64,000 nucleotides of DNA. Source: Panacagrimonas perspica (GTDB lineage Bacteria; Pseudomonadota; Gammaproteobacteria; Nevskiales; Nevskiaceae). The stretch lies in NCBI RefSeq assembly GCF_004364935.1, contig NZ_SOBT01000008.1, positions 2,235,534 through 2,299,533 on the forward strand, read 5' to 3'. The translations under genes were made by a program, and so were the position numbers. This document shows positions 50,090 through 59,110 of the stretch, one piece after another; positions within the stretch are counted from its first letter, which is position 1; every line of letters begins with the position of its first letter. Below the pieces are notes generated by a model. That model was not told where the DNA came from. It worked only from the letters and a program-made list of their open reading frames with translations, and ran no database searches.

Positions 50090-52906
50090 ATGCAGAGCGG
50101 GATGGAGCGCGGTAGTTCGAGCAACGCGATGGGGTGGGACGAGCCATACGATCCGGGCCCGGAGCGACGCCAACCCGACAGTGCAGTCAGTACAGGACGA
50201 CTTGCGCCAAACCAGGGCATTCCTGAACTTCGAACCGAGCGCCGCGGCATCCGCAGGACCGCGCTGCTGGAACGCGTGTTCAGGGACGACGGCTTCCGTA
50301 CGATCATCGTGCAGGCGCCTGCCGGACACGGGAAGAGCACGTTGCTCGAACAGATCCGCGCCGAATGCGAGCAACGCGGTGACGTGACCGGTTGGCTCGA
50401 TGTCAGCGAAAGCGACAACGACATCCGCCGATTCTATGAACGCCTGGAGGCGATGATCGCCGCGATGAAGGCGCAGGGACCGACGGCCCATCGAGGTGCG
50501 CCCGCGCCGCCCGGAACCGGTGAGCTCCCCTACGAGTGGTTGCGTGCGCAGGCGCTCTCGATCGGTCGTCCCGCCAGCATTTTCCTGGATGACGTTCACG
50601 GCGTCGCCGCCAAGCAGACGCTCGCGTTTCTCGGGCAGCTGCTGAGCCGTGTTCCTCCGGGGATCAGATTCTTCATCGCCACGCGTTCGCCGCCGGAGAT
50701 CGGATTGGCACGCCTGAGCGTCGCCGGAGAGGCGCTCTTCATCCGCGCCAGCGATCTGTGCTTCACGCAGGACGAAACGGCGCGGTACTTCGCATCGGTC
50801 GCTCACCTGGATCTGAGCGAACAGGAGATCGCGCTGATCCAGCGCCAGACGGACGGCTGGCCGGCAGCGATCCAGCTGTTCAGGCTCGCGCTGCATCAGC
50901 CGATGCTGCGACGCGACCTGCACCGGTTCGGCGAATTCCAGCGGCACGAGCTGGCGAGCTACCTGGCCGAGAATGTCCTTCAGCAGCAGACGGCCGGCGC
51001 GAGGGAGTTTCTGCTGCTGTGCTCGGTGATGAGCCGCTTCTCGGCGTCGCTCTGCGACCACGTGCTGCAGCGGAACGATTCGGCGGACCAGCTCGCACGC
51101 CTGGAAGCGGGCGGCCTGTTCCTGCGTCGCCTGGAAAGCGATCCCCGGTGGTTCTCGTTCCACCCGCTGTTCGCAACGTTCCTGCTCGACCAGCTCAAGT
51201 CGCAGTGGATCGAGAAAGTCGGCGCGCTGCGCAAGCGCGCGGCGAACTGGTTTCTGAAGCACGACCGCGTCGAGGACGCGATCGAGCACTACCTGGCCGC
51301 CGGAGATCACGCGTCGGCCGCCGCCGCCCTCGACGACTGGAGCACACGACTCATCCCGGCCGCACAGTTGACGACGGTCGAGCAGTGGGCCGATCGCATT
51401 TCGTTGACCGAGATCGAACGGCGGCCCGGCCTGCTGGTGAAGCTGGGCTGGGCGCAGACCTTCCTGCGGCGCCATTCGCGTCTCGCGCCGACGCTGGACC
51501 TGCTGCGCAAGCTCGGCCCGACGACCGCCAAGGACAACGCGGATCCACGTCTGCTGCTCGCCATGGCGGCCATTCTCGATGACGACCTTCACCAGGCTGA
51601 AGCGATCGTCAGCCAGGTGGCGATCACCGACGCCGAGCCGGGCTCGTTCCGCGCTTTCGAGCTGGGCGCCGCCTGCAACGTGCGCGGGTACGCCGCGATG
51701 TCGGCCGGCAACTTCCCCGACGCACACCACTTCTTCGGGCGCGCACGACAGTTCTGCGAACCCTCCGGCGCCAGCTTCACGTGGGCGTACTGGATCAGCA
51801 ACACGGCCATGGCGCTGATCGCCCAAGGGCAGTTGCAGGAAGCGGTCACGCTGCTGCGCAACGGGATGAAGGATCGACGCATGATCGTCGACGAGTCCGT
51901 GACGCAGGCTTCGGTCGTCTCCAGCCTGGTCGTGGCGCTCTACGAAACGGATGAACTGCAGGACGCCGAGTCCTACTTCCACGAATTCCGCGACGTCATC
52001 ACCCACGCGGCATTGCACGACTATCTCGCGACGACCTTCATCGCGATGGCGCGCATCCACGACGCGATGGGTCATCCCGGCAAGGCGCTCGATCTTCTCG
52101 ACGAGGCCGAGGCCATCAGCTACGCCAACCGGTGGCCGCGACTGAGCGTCGTCCTGGGCTGGGAACGGGTTCGCCGCGAAATCATCCGCGGTGAACCGGA
52201 GCGCGCCAAGGCGGTCGCCCAGCGCGTCGAACGCGCAGGAGACGTGCAGCGCGGAAGCGGGATCCGTTTCTCGGAAGACGTCAACGGCAGCACGCTGGGA
52301 CGCCTGCGGATGCTGGCCTACTGCCTGGATCCCGACGAGGCGCTCCGGATGATTTCCACCACGCTGGGATCAGCCCGAAGAAAGGGACGCATTCATCGCC
52401 AGATCAAGCTGCTCCAGCTGGCGGCTCTGGCCCACCATCGACGTGGGACGATGTCGCGATCGCAGCAGTATCTCGAAGAAGCGGTGAAGCTGGCGTCACC
52501 CGGCGGATACCTTCGTTCGTTCCTGGAGGAAGGCCCGCTGTTCGAGACGCTGCTGCGTGAGCACCTGGGCACGCTCCGGGGTTCGCTGAATGTCCGGTCC
52601 TCGCCGACGCATGGCGCGTTCCTCGATCGGCTCGCGCATCGCCTTCATCGCCACGACGACGCGGGTCCGGACGACACCGTCATCACGCCGGCATCCTCGT
52701 CGGCGTTGATCTCCACGGAGACGTTCACGCGGCGAGAACAGAATCTGCTGAAGCTGCTGGCCGAGATGGCGTCCACCGACGCGATGGCCGACGCCATGCA
52801 CCTGTCGCGCGACGGACTCAAGTTCCATCTCAAGAACGTCTATACGAAGCTGGACGTCAAGACACGTCTCGACGCCGTTCGCGCGGCGAGGCAGCTCTTG
52901 AAGTAG
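50090..52906 (+). CDS. Large ATP-dependent LuxR-type regulator (MalT/LAL-like)
   Basis: A 938-residue signal-transduction ATPase of the LAL/MalT type. The Walker A loop is APAGHGKST near residue 80, the Walker B-like SIFLDDVH is near 165, and the NB-ARC-type part ends around residue 370 (FHPLFATFLL). A long helical TPR-like region follows (residues about 380-830). The C-terminal LuxR HTH is FTRREQNLLKLLAEMAS and MHLSRDGLKFHLKNVYTKL. Such proteins oligomerise on ligand and ATP binding and activate catabolic genes. The DUF1329 gene starts 396 bp downstream, a likely target. ATG 50090 is one of several possible starts. Confidence 0.9.
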   Translation: MQSGMERGSSSNAMGWDEPYDPGPERRQPDSAVSTGRLAPNQGIPELRTERRGIRRTALLERVFRDDGFRTIIVQAPAGHGKSTLLEQIRAECEQRGDVTGWLDVSESDNDIRRFYERLEAMIAAMKAQGPTAHRGAPAPPGTGELPYEWLRAQALSIGRPASIFLDDVHGVAAKQTLAFLGQLLSRVPPGIRFFIATRSPPEIGLARLSVAGEALFIRASDLCFTQDETARYFASVAHLDLSEQEIALIQRQTDGWPAAIQLFRLALHQPMLRRDLHRFGEFQRHELASYLAENVLQQQTAGAREFLLLCSVMSRFSASLCDHVLQRNDSADQLARLEAGGLFLRRLESDPRWFSFHPLFATFLLDQLKSQWIEKVGALRKRAANWFLKHDRVEDAIEHYLAAGDHASAAAALDDWSTRLIPAAQLTTVEQWADRISLTEIERRPGLLVKLGWAQTFLRRHSRLAPTLDLLRKLGPTTAKDNADPRLLLAMAAILDDDLHQAEAIVSQVAITDAEPGSFRAFELGAACNVRGYAAMSAGNFPDAHHFFGRARQFCEPSGASFTWAYWISNTAMALIAQGQLQEAVTLLRNGMKDRRMIVDESVTQASVVSSLVVALYETDELQDAESYFHEFRDVITHAALHDYLATTFIAMARIHDAMGHPGKALDLLDEAEAISYANRWPRLSVVLGWERVRREIIRGEPERAKAVAQRVERAGDVQRGSGIRFSEDVNGSTLGRLRMLAYCLDPDEALRMISTTLGSARRKGRIHRQIKLLQLAALAHHRRGTMSRSQQYLEEAVKLASPGGYLRSFLEEGPLFETLLREHLGTLRGSLNVRSSPTHGAFLDRLAHRLHRHDDAGPDDTVITPASSSALISTETFTRREQNLLKLLAEMASTDAMADAMHLSRDGLKFHLKNVYTKLDVKTRLDAVRAARQLLK

Positions 52907-52945
52907 CCATCGGCCCGCCGCGGATCCGCCCAACCCCACCCGAAC

Positions 52946-52971
52946 GGGTAGGTTTTCGATTCGACCTACCC
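52946..52971. promoter_or_regulatory. Dyad downstream of the MalT-like gene, operator or terminator
   Basis: GGGTAGGT (52946-52953) and ACCTACCC (52964-52971) form 8-bp arms around a 10-base loop. They lie about 40 bp after the regulator stop and 330 bp before the DUF1329 gene. It could be a weak terminator of the regulator gene or a regulator-binding site. Confidence 0.4.
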
Positions 52972-53000
52972 CCGGGTGGGTTTCGGGTGGGAAAACGCCG

Positions 53001-53019
53001 GAATTCCGGGCCGGAATTC
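53001..53019. promoter_or_regulatory. Near-perfect palindrome before the DUF1329 gene
   Basis: GAATTCCGG, one base, CCGGAATTC: 9-bp perfect arms. A further GAATTCCGG stands at about 53054-53062. This 396-bp gap (52907-53302) holds no gene. The repeats are good candidate operators for the MalT-like regulator, but position is the only evidence. Confidence 0.45.
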
Positions 53020-53302
53020 ATCGGCTCGCGCGTTATGCGAACGCCGTGACGGCCTGAATTCCGGCGCTGCGCGACACATCGCACTCCCCCACCGGAGTTC
53101 GACCCACATGGGTGGCTCTTCGACGCAGCGCGACGCCTATTTTGTCTCCCATAAGCGGGAAGAGAATCGGCGCCGCGGAATCGCGCGTCTCCTCTTCCTC
53201 GAAGACCGACAGCCTGCGTTGGCGTACCGCCGGCGCGCGCTGGAAGGACGGGAAGCAGCCCCCTGATCGAATGGGCTGCATCAAGCGAGGAGACACCGCG
53301 TC

Positions 53303-54694
53303 ATGCGTATCCGGAAGTACGACTTCAATTTCAGCCGCCGATCCTTCATGGAAAAAGTGGCGACGGGCGCGGGAGCCGGTGTGCTCGCCCCGTTGTGGCC
53401 GACCATCGCCAACTCGGCGGACGACATCAGCAAGGCCTATCCCGACGAGCTGCTGTCGATCGAGATGTACACCAAGGGCAAGATCAAGCCAGGCGACGTG
53501 ATCACGGCGGCGAACGTCGAGGCGGTCAAGGACCTGCTCGAGCCGATCGCGTATCAGCAGGTCAAGGAGCATGGCCGCCGCATCAATATCGTGCAGTCCA
53601 ACAAGGACGTCACGAAGTTGTTCAACGCGACGTACCTGAAGAAGACACTCGAGAACAAGGGTCGCGCGAAGATCGGTGCGGACGGCAACGTCTGGACCGA
53701 TGGAAAGGAAGGCAGCCCCTGGGTCGGCGGCCTGCCGTTCCCGGACGCCAACGACGGCTTCCAGGTGCAGTCGAACCTGACGCTGAACTGGGGTCGTCAC
53801 GACTACTCGCAGTACGCCGCACAGGCGGACTCGCTGAGCCCGGACGGTGAGGTCGGCTATCGCCACGAGCTGGTGTGGTGCGAACTCAACACGACCGCGC
53901 GTACCGACGGCACCGTGTTCCAGGGTCACAGCGACAAGCTGCGCTTCCAGTCCGTGTTCTTCACGGCGCCGAACGACACCAAGGGCTCGTCGTTCCTGTC
54001 GATCTGGCACTACGACCAGCGCAAGTTTCCGGACCTGTACGGGTACTTCCCGGCGTTCAAGCGCGTTCGCCAGTTCCCCACCAACCAGCGTTTCGAACCG
54101 CTGGTTCCGGGTGTGACGTTCTTCCTGTCCGACGCCTGGGCAGCCGGTGATCCGATCCTGACCTGGGGCAACTACAAGGTCGTCAAGCGCGGCCCGATGC
54201 TGGGCGCCATCTCGGGCCATCACAACTGGATGGGCGGCAAGCACGCGACGTGGGTGCCCAACACCAACGGCGGCAAGAAGGGCAAGACCTTCTACGACAC
54301 GTACATGGAGCTCATCCCGGAAGTGATCGTGTTCTCGGCCGAGCCCACGGGCTACCCGCGCGCGCCGGTCGGCCGCAAGGAAGTCTATGTGGACGTCCGC
54401 AACATGATGTTCACGTCGCAGGTGACGTATGACCGCCGCGGCCAGATCTGGAAGCAGTTCGAAGCGACCTTCGGCCAGCTGAAGAACGACAAGGCCGAAG
54501 TGCTCGCCGCCGACGGCAAGCCGGACTGGACCTGGATGTTCTGCCACACGCACGACATCCAGTCGGGCCGCATGACGCGCCTGCTCCAGGCGAAGAACCT
54601 AGCGTCGGGCTACAAGAGCAAGTACGCCATGGAAGGCGAAGACGTCTACAACAAGTACCTCACGCCCTCGGCGATGTCCCGTCTGGGCACCTGA
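53303..54694 (+). CDS. DUF1329 protein with a Tat signal
   Basis: A 463-residue exported protein. SRRSFMEKVATGAGAGVLAPLWPTIANSA at the N-terminus is a twin-arginine signal (first 40 residues). The mature part matches DUF1329 (YPDELLSIEMYTKGKIKPGD, PWVGGLPFPDAN, FPAFKRVRQFPTNQR, LYGYFPAFKR). DUF1329 proteins have a lipoprotein-carrier-like (LolA/LolB) fold; they are commonly paired with DUF1302 proteins and linked to hydrophobic substrate handling, as I recall. No DUF1302 gene is in this window. The strong terminator after it shows it is transcribed as a single unit with the upstream promoter. A MalT-like regulator is its upstream neighbour. Confidence 0.9.
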   Translation: MRIRKYDFNFSRRSFMEKVATGAGAGVLAPLWPTIANSADDISKAYPDELLSIEMYTKGKIKPGDVITAANVEAVKDLLEPIAYQQVKEHGRRINIVQSNKDVTKLFNATYLKKTLENKGRAKIGADGNVWTDGKEGSPWVGGLPFPDANDGFQVQSNLTLNWGRHDYSQYAAQADSLSPDGEVGYRHELVWCELNTTARTDGTVFQGHSDKLRFQSVFFTAPNDTKGSSFLSIWHYDQRKFPDLYGYFPAFKRVRQFPTNQRFEPLVPGVTFFLSDAWAAGDPILTWGNYKVVKRGPMLGAISGHHNWMGGKHATWVPNTNGGKKGKTFYDTYMELIPEVIVFSAEPTGYPRAPVGRKEVYVDVRNMMFTSQVTYDRRGQIWKQFEATFGQLKNDKAEVLAADGKPDWTWMFCHTHDIQSGRMTRLLQAKNLASGYKSKYAMEGEDVYNKYLTPSAMSRLGT

Positions 54695-54719
54695 ACCAGC
54701 TTCCTCCGTAGCGTTTTTT

Positions 54720-54748
54720 AGCCCGGCTTTCGCCGGGCTTCTTTTTTT
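54720..54748 (+). terminator. Strong intrinsic terminator of the DUF1329 gene
   Basis: GCCCGGC (54721-54727) and GCCGGGC (54732-54738) form a 7-bp GC stem around TTTC, followed at once by TTCTTTTTTT. This is a textbook factor-independent terminator, 25 bp after the stop codon. Confidence 0.92.
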
Positions 54749-54810
54749 GCGGCGGCGCATGGGCTCACCATCTCGTGGCGCCGGATTCTTTCGGCGCCAC
54801 GAGACCGGCC

Positions 54811-55569
54811 TCAATGCATCACCGTGCCTCCGTCGACCTGGATGGTCTGCCCGGTGACGAGCTTGCTGGCGTCCGACAGCAACCACGCGATGGTGCCCGT
54901 CAGATCGGTTGCTTGCAGCGACGTGGTGATCGCCTGGTTGTTCTTCACCACTTCGACGGCCTTGGCGGCCTTGTCGCCGAAGAATTCCTGCGTGCCCTGC
55001 GTCAGCACGGCGCTGGGCGCCACGGCGTTCACGCGGATCAGGTCCCGGCCGAGCTCGCGCGCCAGCCCGCGGGTCAGGCCGATCACGGCGGCCTTCGATG
55101 TCGTGTAGTGCAAGGCGTACGGCATTCCGTAGGTCGCTGCCAGCGACGCGATGTTCACGATGCTGCCGCCGCCGGCCGCTCGCAGGCTCGGCACCACCGC
55201 CTTGCAACAGTTCCAGATGCCCTTCACGTTGACCGCCATCGAGGCATCCCAGGCCTTCTCGTCGATCGCGTCGAAGCGCCCGCCACGCAGGGCTCCGTAA
55301 AGCGCCGCGTTGTTCACCAGGCCGTCGATGCGTCCGAACGCTTCCTTGGCCTGCCGGGCCATGGCCATCGCCGATTCGATGTCCGTCACGTCGAGCGTCA
55401 CGCCCAGCACCCTGCCCTTCGCGCCCTTGCAGCGAGCCAGTGTCTCGGCGCAATCGTTCAGATCACCGGCGACGACATTCGCGCCCTGAGCCGCCAGGGT
55501 CACGACATATTCCTGTCCGATGCCGCGTGCCGCGCCGGTGACGACGATCACTTTCCCGGATACGTCCAT
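54811..55569 (-). CDS. Short-chain dehydrogenase/reductase
   Basis: A 252-residue classical SDR. TGAARGIG is at residues 12-19, NNAA near 90, catalytic Ser in NIASLAA near residue 144, and Tyr/Lys in HYTTSKAAV near 158-162. It ends GQTIQVDGGTVMH. It would oxidise a hydroxyl or reduce a ketone of an unknown substrate. AGAGGAGAAGC precedes the ATG, giving a strong ribosome site. It follows the CaiB/BaiF and acyl-CoA dehydrogenase genes on the same strand after 185 bp, so it may belong to the same beta-oxidation-like set. Confidence 0.92.
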   Translation of the reverse strand: MDVSGKVIVVTGAARGIGQEYVVTLAAQGANVVAGDLNDCAETLARCKGAKGRVLGVTLDVTDIESAMAMARQAKEAFGRIDGLVNNAALYGALRGGRFDAIDEKAWDASMAVNVKGIWNCCKAVVPSLRAAGGGSIVNIASLAATYGMPYALHYTTSKAAVIGLTRGLARELGRDLIRVNAVAPSAVLTQGTQEFFGDKAAKAVEVVKNNQAITTSLQATDLTGTIAWLLSDASKLVTGQTIQVDGGTVMH

Positions 55570-55754
55570 CGATGCTTCTCCTCTTGGTTTTCGATCCGCG
55601 CGTACGGTTGCCCGACGCCGGCCTCGCGCTTGGTCCCGGCGTCCATCGTTTCTATACGCCTTGAGCGGAAGGCCGTCGACTCTGGCTGACCCGCAGGCGA
55701 AGTCGCGAACTCTGCGCACTGTGGAACCGGAACAGCGCCCGGATCAGTTGCCGA

Positions 55755-56975
55755 TCAGGCGCCGATGATTCCGTGCGATCTGAGCTGTTCGATCTCGGCC
55801 TCACTCATGCCGAGCGCTTGCGAGAGCACCTGCGCGGTGTGTTCGCCCAGTCGCGGCGCCGGCTCAGGCGGCAGACGACCGGTGCCGAAGTCGAGAGGAA
55901 CGGAAGCACTGAGCACCGGGCCCACGCCCGGTTGTTGAACGGTGCGAAACATCGGATTGGCCTCCGAGCACGCGGCGTCGCTGTCCACCAGTTCCTTGAC
56001 GCTCTGGTAGCGGCTCCAGCAGACGGCGTGCGAATCGAAGATCGCCGCAATCTCGGCGAGCGCACGAGCGCCGGCCCACGCGGCAACGAATGCGGCGATG
56101 TCTTCGCGCGCCCTGAACCGGTCGCCTTCACGATCGAGATCGAAGCCACGCTGCCGTCCGATCTGCTCGACGTGCTCCGTCATTCCGGTGGCGACGCAAA
56201 GCGACCGCCATTGCTTGAGCGTCAAGCCGATCACCATGATCCGCTCGCCGTCCCGCGTCACGAAGTCGCGGCCGAATGCGCCAAACAGATCGTTGCCGTA
56301 GCGGGGACGCTCGATGCCGCGCTGCGCCTCGGCGATGAAACCGAGATGGCCGAGACTCGCCAGCGCGACATCCTGCAGCGCGAGCTTGATGTGCTGACCC
56401 TCGCCCGTGCGTCGGCGGTGCCGTTCCGCCGCCAGGATGCCCGTTGCCGCCATCTGGCCGGTGATCAGGTCCCACGCAGGAAGCACGTGATTGACCGGAC
56501 CTTCATGAGTGGGAGGGCCCGTGAGATACGGCACGCCCATCCTCGGATTGACCGTGTAATCGACGGCGGAGCCGCCCAGATGATCGCCCTGGATCGTGAG
56601 CTGGATCAGGTCACCTCGGCGGGCGCGCAAGGCGCCGTGATCCAGCCATCCGCGCGCGGGAAAGTTGGTCAGCAGAATGCCGGCGTCGTCGCCGGGTGCC
56701 GTGATCAGGGCCTGGGCCAGCTCGCGGCCCTGCGGCGTCGCGATGTCGATGGCGACCGAACGCTTGGACTTGTTGAGCCCTGCCCAGAACAGGCTGACAC
56801 CGTCATCGGTGACGGGCCAGCGACGGTAATCGAGCCCGCCGGTCGGCGGATCGATGCGAACCACGTCGGCGCCCATCTGCGCCAGCGTCATTGCGCCCAG
56901 CGGCGCGGCGACGAACGCGGAGATCTCGACGATCCTGAGGCCCTGAAGAATGCCTTGCGTCATGGCCGGCTTCAT
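55755..56975 (-). CDS. CaiB/BaiF (class III) CoA transferase
   Basis: A 406-residue enzyme that transfers CoA from one acid to another. The N-terminal block LRIVEISAFVAAPLGAMTLAQMGADVVRIDPP is typical. KRSVAIDIATPQGRELAQAL, NPRMGVPYLTGPP, and HVLPAWDLITGQMAATGI follow; the last holds an Asp at the place of the catalytic Asp of the family. GNDLFGAFGRDFVTRDGERIM is the beta/alpha switch block. It overlaps the acyl-CoA dehydrogenase stop by ATGA, so the two are translationally coupled. An apparent longer frame upstream belongs to a shifted frame and is rejected. Substrate unknown; steroid or bile-acid CoA activation is one possibility. Confidence 0.9.
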   Translation of the reverse strand: MKPAMTQGILQGLRIVEISAFVAAPLGAMTLAQMGADVVRIDPPTGGLDYRRWPVTDDGVSLFWAGLNKSKRSVAIDIATPQGRELAQALITAPGDDAGILLTNFPARGWLDHGALRARRGDLIQLTIQGDHLGGSAVDYTVNPRMGVPYLTGPPTHEGPVNHVLPAWDLITGQMAATGILAAERHRRRTGEGQHIKLALQDVALASLGHLGFIAEAQRGIERPRYGNDLFGAFGRDFVTRDGERIMVIGLTLKQWRSLCVATGMTEHVEQIGRQRGFDLDREGDRFRAREDIAAFVAAWAGARALAEIAAIFDSHAVCWSRYQSVKELVDSDAACSEANPMFRTVQQPGVGPVLSASVPLDFGTGRLPPEPAPRLGEHTAQVLSQALGMSEAEIEQLRSHGIIGA

Positions 56976-58645
56976 ACGGCCTTGGGCAGGAGCGCCGATT
57001 CGAGCAGGCTTCGCGCAATGACTTTCAGCGCGAGCGTTTCTTCCGCTCCTTCGAATATCGACAGCACGCGGGCATCGACGAAGTACCGGCTGACGTCCAT
57101 CTCCTCGGCGTAGCCCATGCCGCCGTGAATCTGCAGCGCATCGCGCGTGACCATCTCGGCGGACCTGCAGGCGAACAGCTTGACCATGCTCGCCTCCATG
57201 CGCCCACCGCCTTCGTTCAACAGGCGCGCCACCGCGTACGTCAGGTAGCGACAGGCCGCGTAACGCGCCGCGGATCTCGCGATCTTGCTGCCGGTCAGTG
57301 GATAGTCCATCAGCGGCGCGCCGAAGACCTTGCGCTCCTGTGCGTAGCGCAGCGACGCGAGCAAGGCCGCGCGCATGACGCCGCTGGCACGCGCGGCCGT
57401 CTGCATGCGGCCGCCGACCATGCCCGCCATCACGTAGTAGAACCCCTGCCCCAGTCCCTGTTCCTCGCCGATCACATGGGCGTCCGGAACGAAGAAGTTG
57501 TCGAACGACAGATCGAACGAGTGCATGCCGCGATACCCGATGGTCGGGATTGCGCGACCCGTCAGCCGCCCGCCGCCTTGCTGGACGTAGTCGAACGCAT
57601 GGCCTTCGTGAACCGGCTTCTCCGCCAGCATCAAGCTCAGGCCGCGATGACCGAGCGATCTGTCCGGATCGGTGCGGACAACCACCATCAGCACACCCGC
57701 CTTGCCGGCGAACGTGCACCAGGTCTTGGCGCCGTTCAGCAGCCAGCCTCGCTCGACGCGCGTTCCGCGCAGGCTCAGGCTGGCCACGTCCGAACCGTAG
57801 TCGGGCTCCGTGATCGCGATGGCACACAGCGGATCGCCCCGGGCGATGCGCGGCAGCCAATGCCGCTTCTGGGCTTCCGTCCCACCGACGAGCAACGCAC
57901 GCGAAAGGATTTCCGGGCGGGTGATCAGGCTTCCTGCTGCTGCCAACGACGCCTGCGACAGCGCTTCGGTCACGACGATCATCGTGAGGTTGTCTTCGGC
58001 ATCACCGACGACACTGCCGCCGTATCTCTCCGGAATCGACAGCCCGAACACGCCCATTTCCCGTAGCGGCTGCAGCAATTCCTCCGGCACGATCAGGTCG
58101 TTTCGATGAATGCTTCCGGCAAGAGGCGCCACGGCCTCGACCGCGAACCGGGCGAACTGATCCTCCACCAGCGAATGCTCTTCGGTGAGCGGCACCTGCG
58201 CGAGCGAAGCAGGATCCCGCGCCAGAAGCCGGGCGGTTTCCAGGATCGATGTGCCGGTCAGGACGTCCCGATACAACGATTGGAACGACCGATCACCGGT
58301 GATCGACGCGTTCGCGCTGCCACCGAGTTCCAGCTCCGCCTGCAGGGCTTCGAGCCGATCCCGAATCATCGTGACGGCGTCGACAGCGAAAATCAGCGTC
58401 AGCCTGCGGTCCAGTTCGCCGATTTGCGCGTCCCACGCAGACAGCGCCTGCTCCGCCGCGAGCAGCTCCGCGGATGCCCAGGCCAGTTCGAAGCAGGGCA
58501 CCTGATGCTCGTCGAGCAGACTCGCATCGAGCTTGCCGCTTTTCGCGCAGCGCGACGCCAGCACGTCGGTGGCCTGATCGAGTGCGTCGCGCAGCCGCGC
58601 GAGGAGTCGGCGCGCCGATTCACGCAGCGCAGGCGACGGCATCAT
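56972..58645 (-). CDS. Acyl-CoA dehydrogenase with a long N-terminal extension
   Basis: A 557-residue FAD enzyme. The ordinary acyl-CoA dehydrogenase body (about residues 155-557) has PERYGGSVVGDAEDNLTMIV, CAIAITEPDYGSD, WLLNGAKTWCTFAG, FDLSFDNFFVP, RMQTAARASGVMRAAL, and the C-terminal IHGGMGYAEEMDVSRYFVDARVLSIFEGAEE, where the catalytic Glu sits. About 150 additional residues precede it and are mostly helical (AWASAELLAAEQALSAWDAQ, VDAVTMIRDRLEALQ). I recognise no domain there; it may bind a partner or carry part of the substrate site. It is coupled to the CaiB/BaiF gene and belongs to fatty- or side-chain oxidation. Confidence 0.88.
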   Translation of the reverse strand: MMPSPALRESARRLLARLRDALDQATDVLASRCAKSGKLDASLLDEHQVPCFELAWASAELLAAEQALSAWDAQIGELDRRLTLIFAVDAVTMIRDRLEALQAELELGGSANASITGDRSFQSLYRDVLTGTSILETARLLARDPASLAQVPLTEEHSLVEDQFARFAVEAVAPLAGSIHRNDLIVPEELLQPLREMGVFGLSIPERYGGSVVGDAEDNLTMIVVTEALSQASLAAAGSLITRPEILSRALLVGGTEAQKRHWLPRIARGDPLCAIAITEPDYGSDVASLSLRGTRVERGWLLNGAKTWCTFAGKAGVLMVVVRTDPDRSLGHRGLSLMLAEKPVHEGHAFDYVQQGGGRLTGRAIPTIGYRGMHSFDLSFDNFFVPDAHVIGEEQGLGQGFYYVMAGMVGGRMQTAARASGVMRAALLASLRYAQERKVFGAPLMDYPLTGSKIARSAARYAACRYLTYAVARLLNEGGGRMEASMVKLFACRSAEMVTRDALQIHGGMGYAEEMDVSRYFVDARVLSIFEGAEETLALKVIARSLLESALLPKAV

Positions 58646-59110
58646 CGAAGCATCGCTCGATTCGAAGCGAGTCCAGCGCAGATGCCGCGCCGGCCTGGAC
58701 GCGCTGGGCGGGAACGATGAAATGTCGAATTCAAAGCCGTCATGCGCCGATGATGGATTCTCGCCAGTCGAGGGTCTTGCCGGGACCTCTGCAGCGAGTG
58801 TGAAGGCAAAGGCCTCGAGGGACTACCCGGGCGCCGCCCATCTGGCGGTGGCACATCGCCTCCATTGATGAACAACGTTGTGCAAGACGTGCGTGCTCTA
58901 AAATAGTGCCGCTGCACGCGTAACCCGAGACCGCTACCGTGATCATCCGGCCACAACCTTCGACGCTTTGGCGCGACGTGCCCCTGCACACGAACCCGCG
59001 AACTGGCGCGTGCGGGCGCCAGGACGCAGGACCGGATGGCCTCATTTCTTTCACGCAGCTGACGGACGAATGAGCCTGCATGGATCGCGATCGCGGACGA
59101 TCGGTCGGCC
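58646..59110. promoter_or_regulatory. Intergenic region with a candidate sigma70 promoter
   Basis: This 465-bp stretch separates the dehydrogenase gene from the diguanylate cyclase gene. A possible promoter reads TTGTGC (58878-58883) and TAAAAT (58899-58904), with a 15-bp spacer, which is short. A palindrome ACAACGTTGT overlaps the -35 box. A short open frame at 58939-59074 is not protein-like. The gap therefore holds an approximately 200-base leader if the promoter is real. Confidence 0.35.

Noticed and set aside
49949..52075. 708-codon minus-strand frame opposite the MalT-like regulator
   Set aside because: Shadow frame; the regulator has Walker and HTH motifs.
55755..57860. Apparent CoA transferase with a 300-residue N-terminal extension
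   Set aside because: The extra part is the acyl-CoA dehydrogenase gene read in another frame. The real start is the ATGA overlap at 56975.
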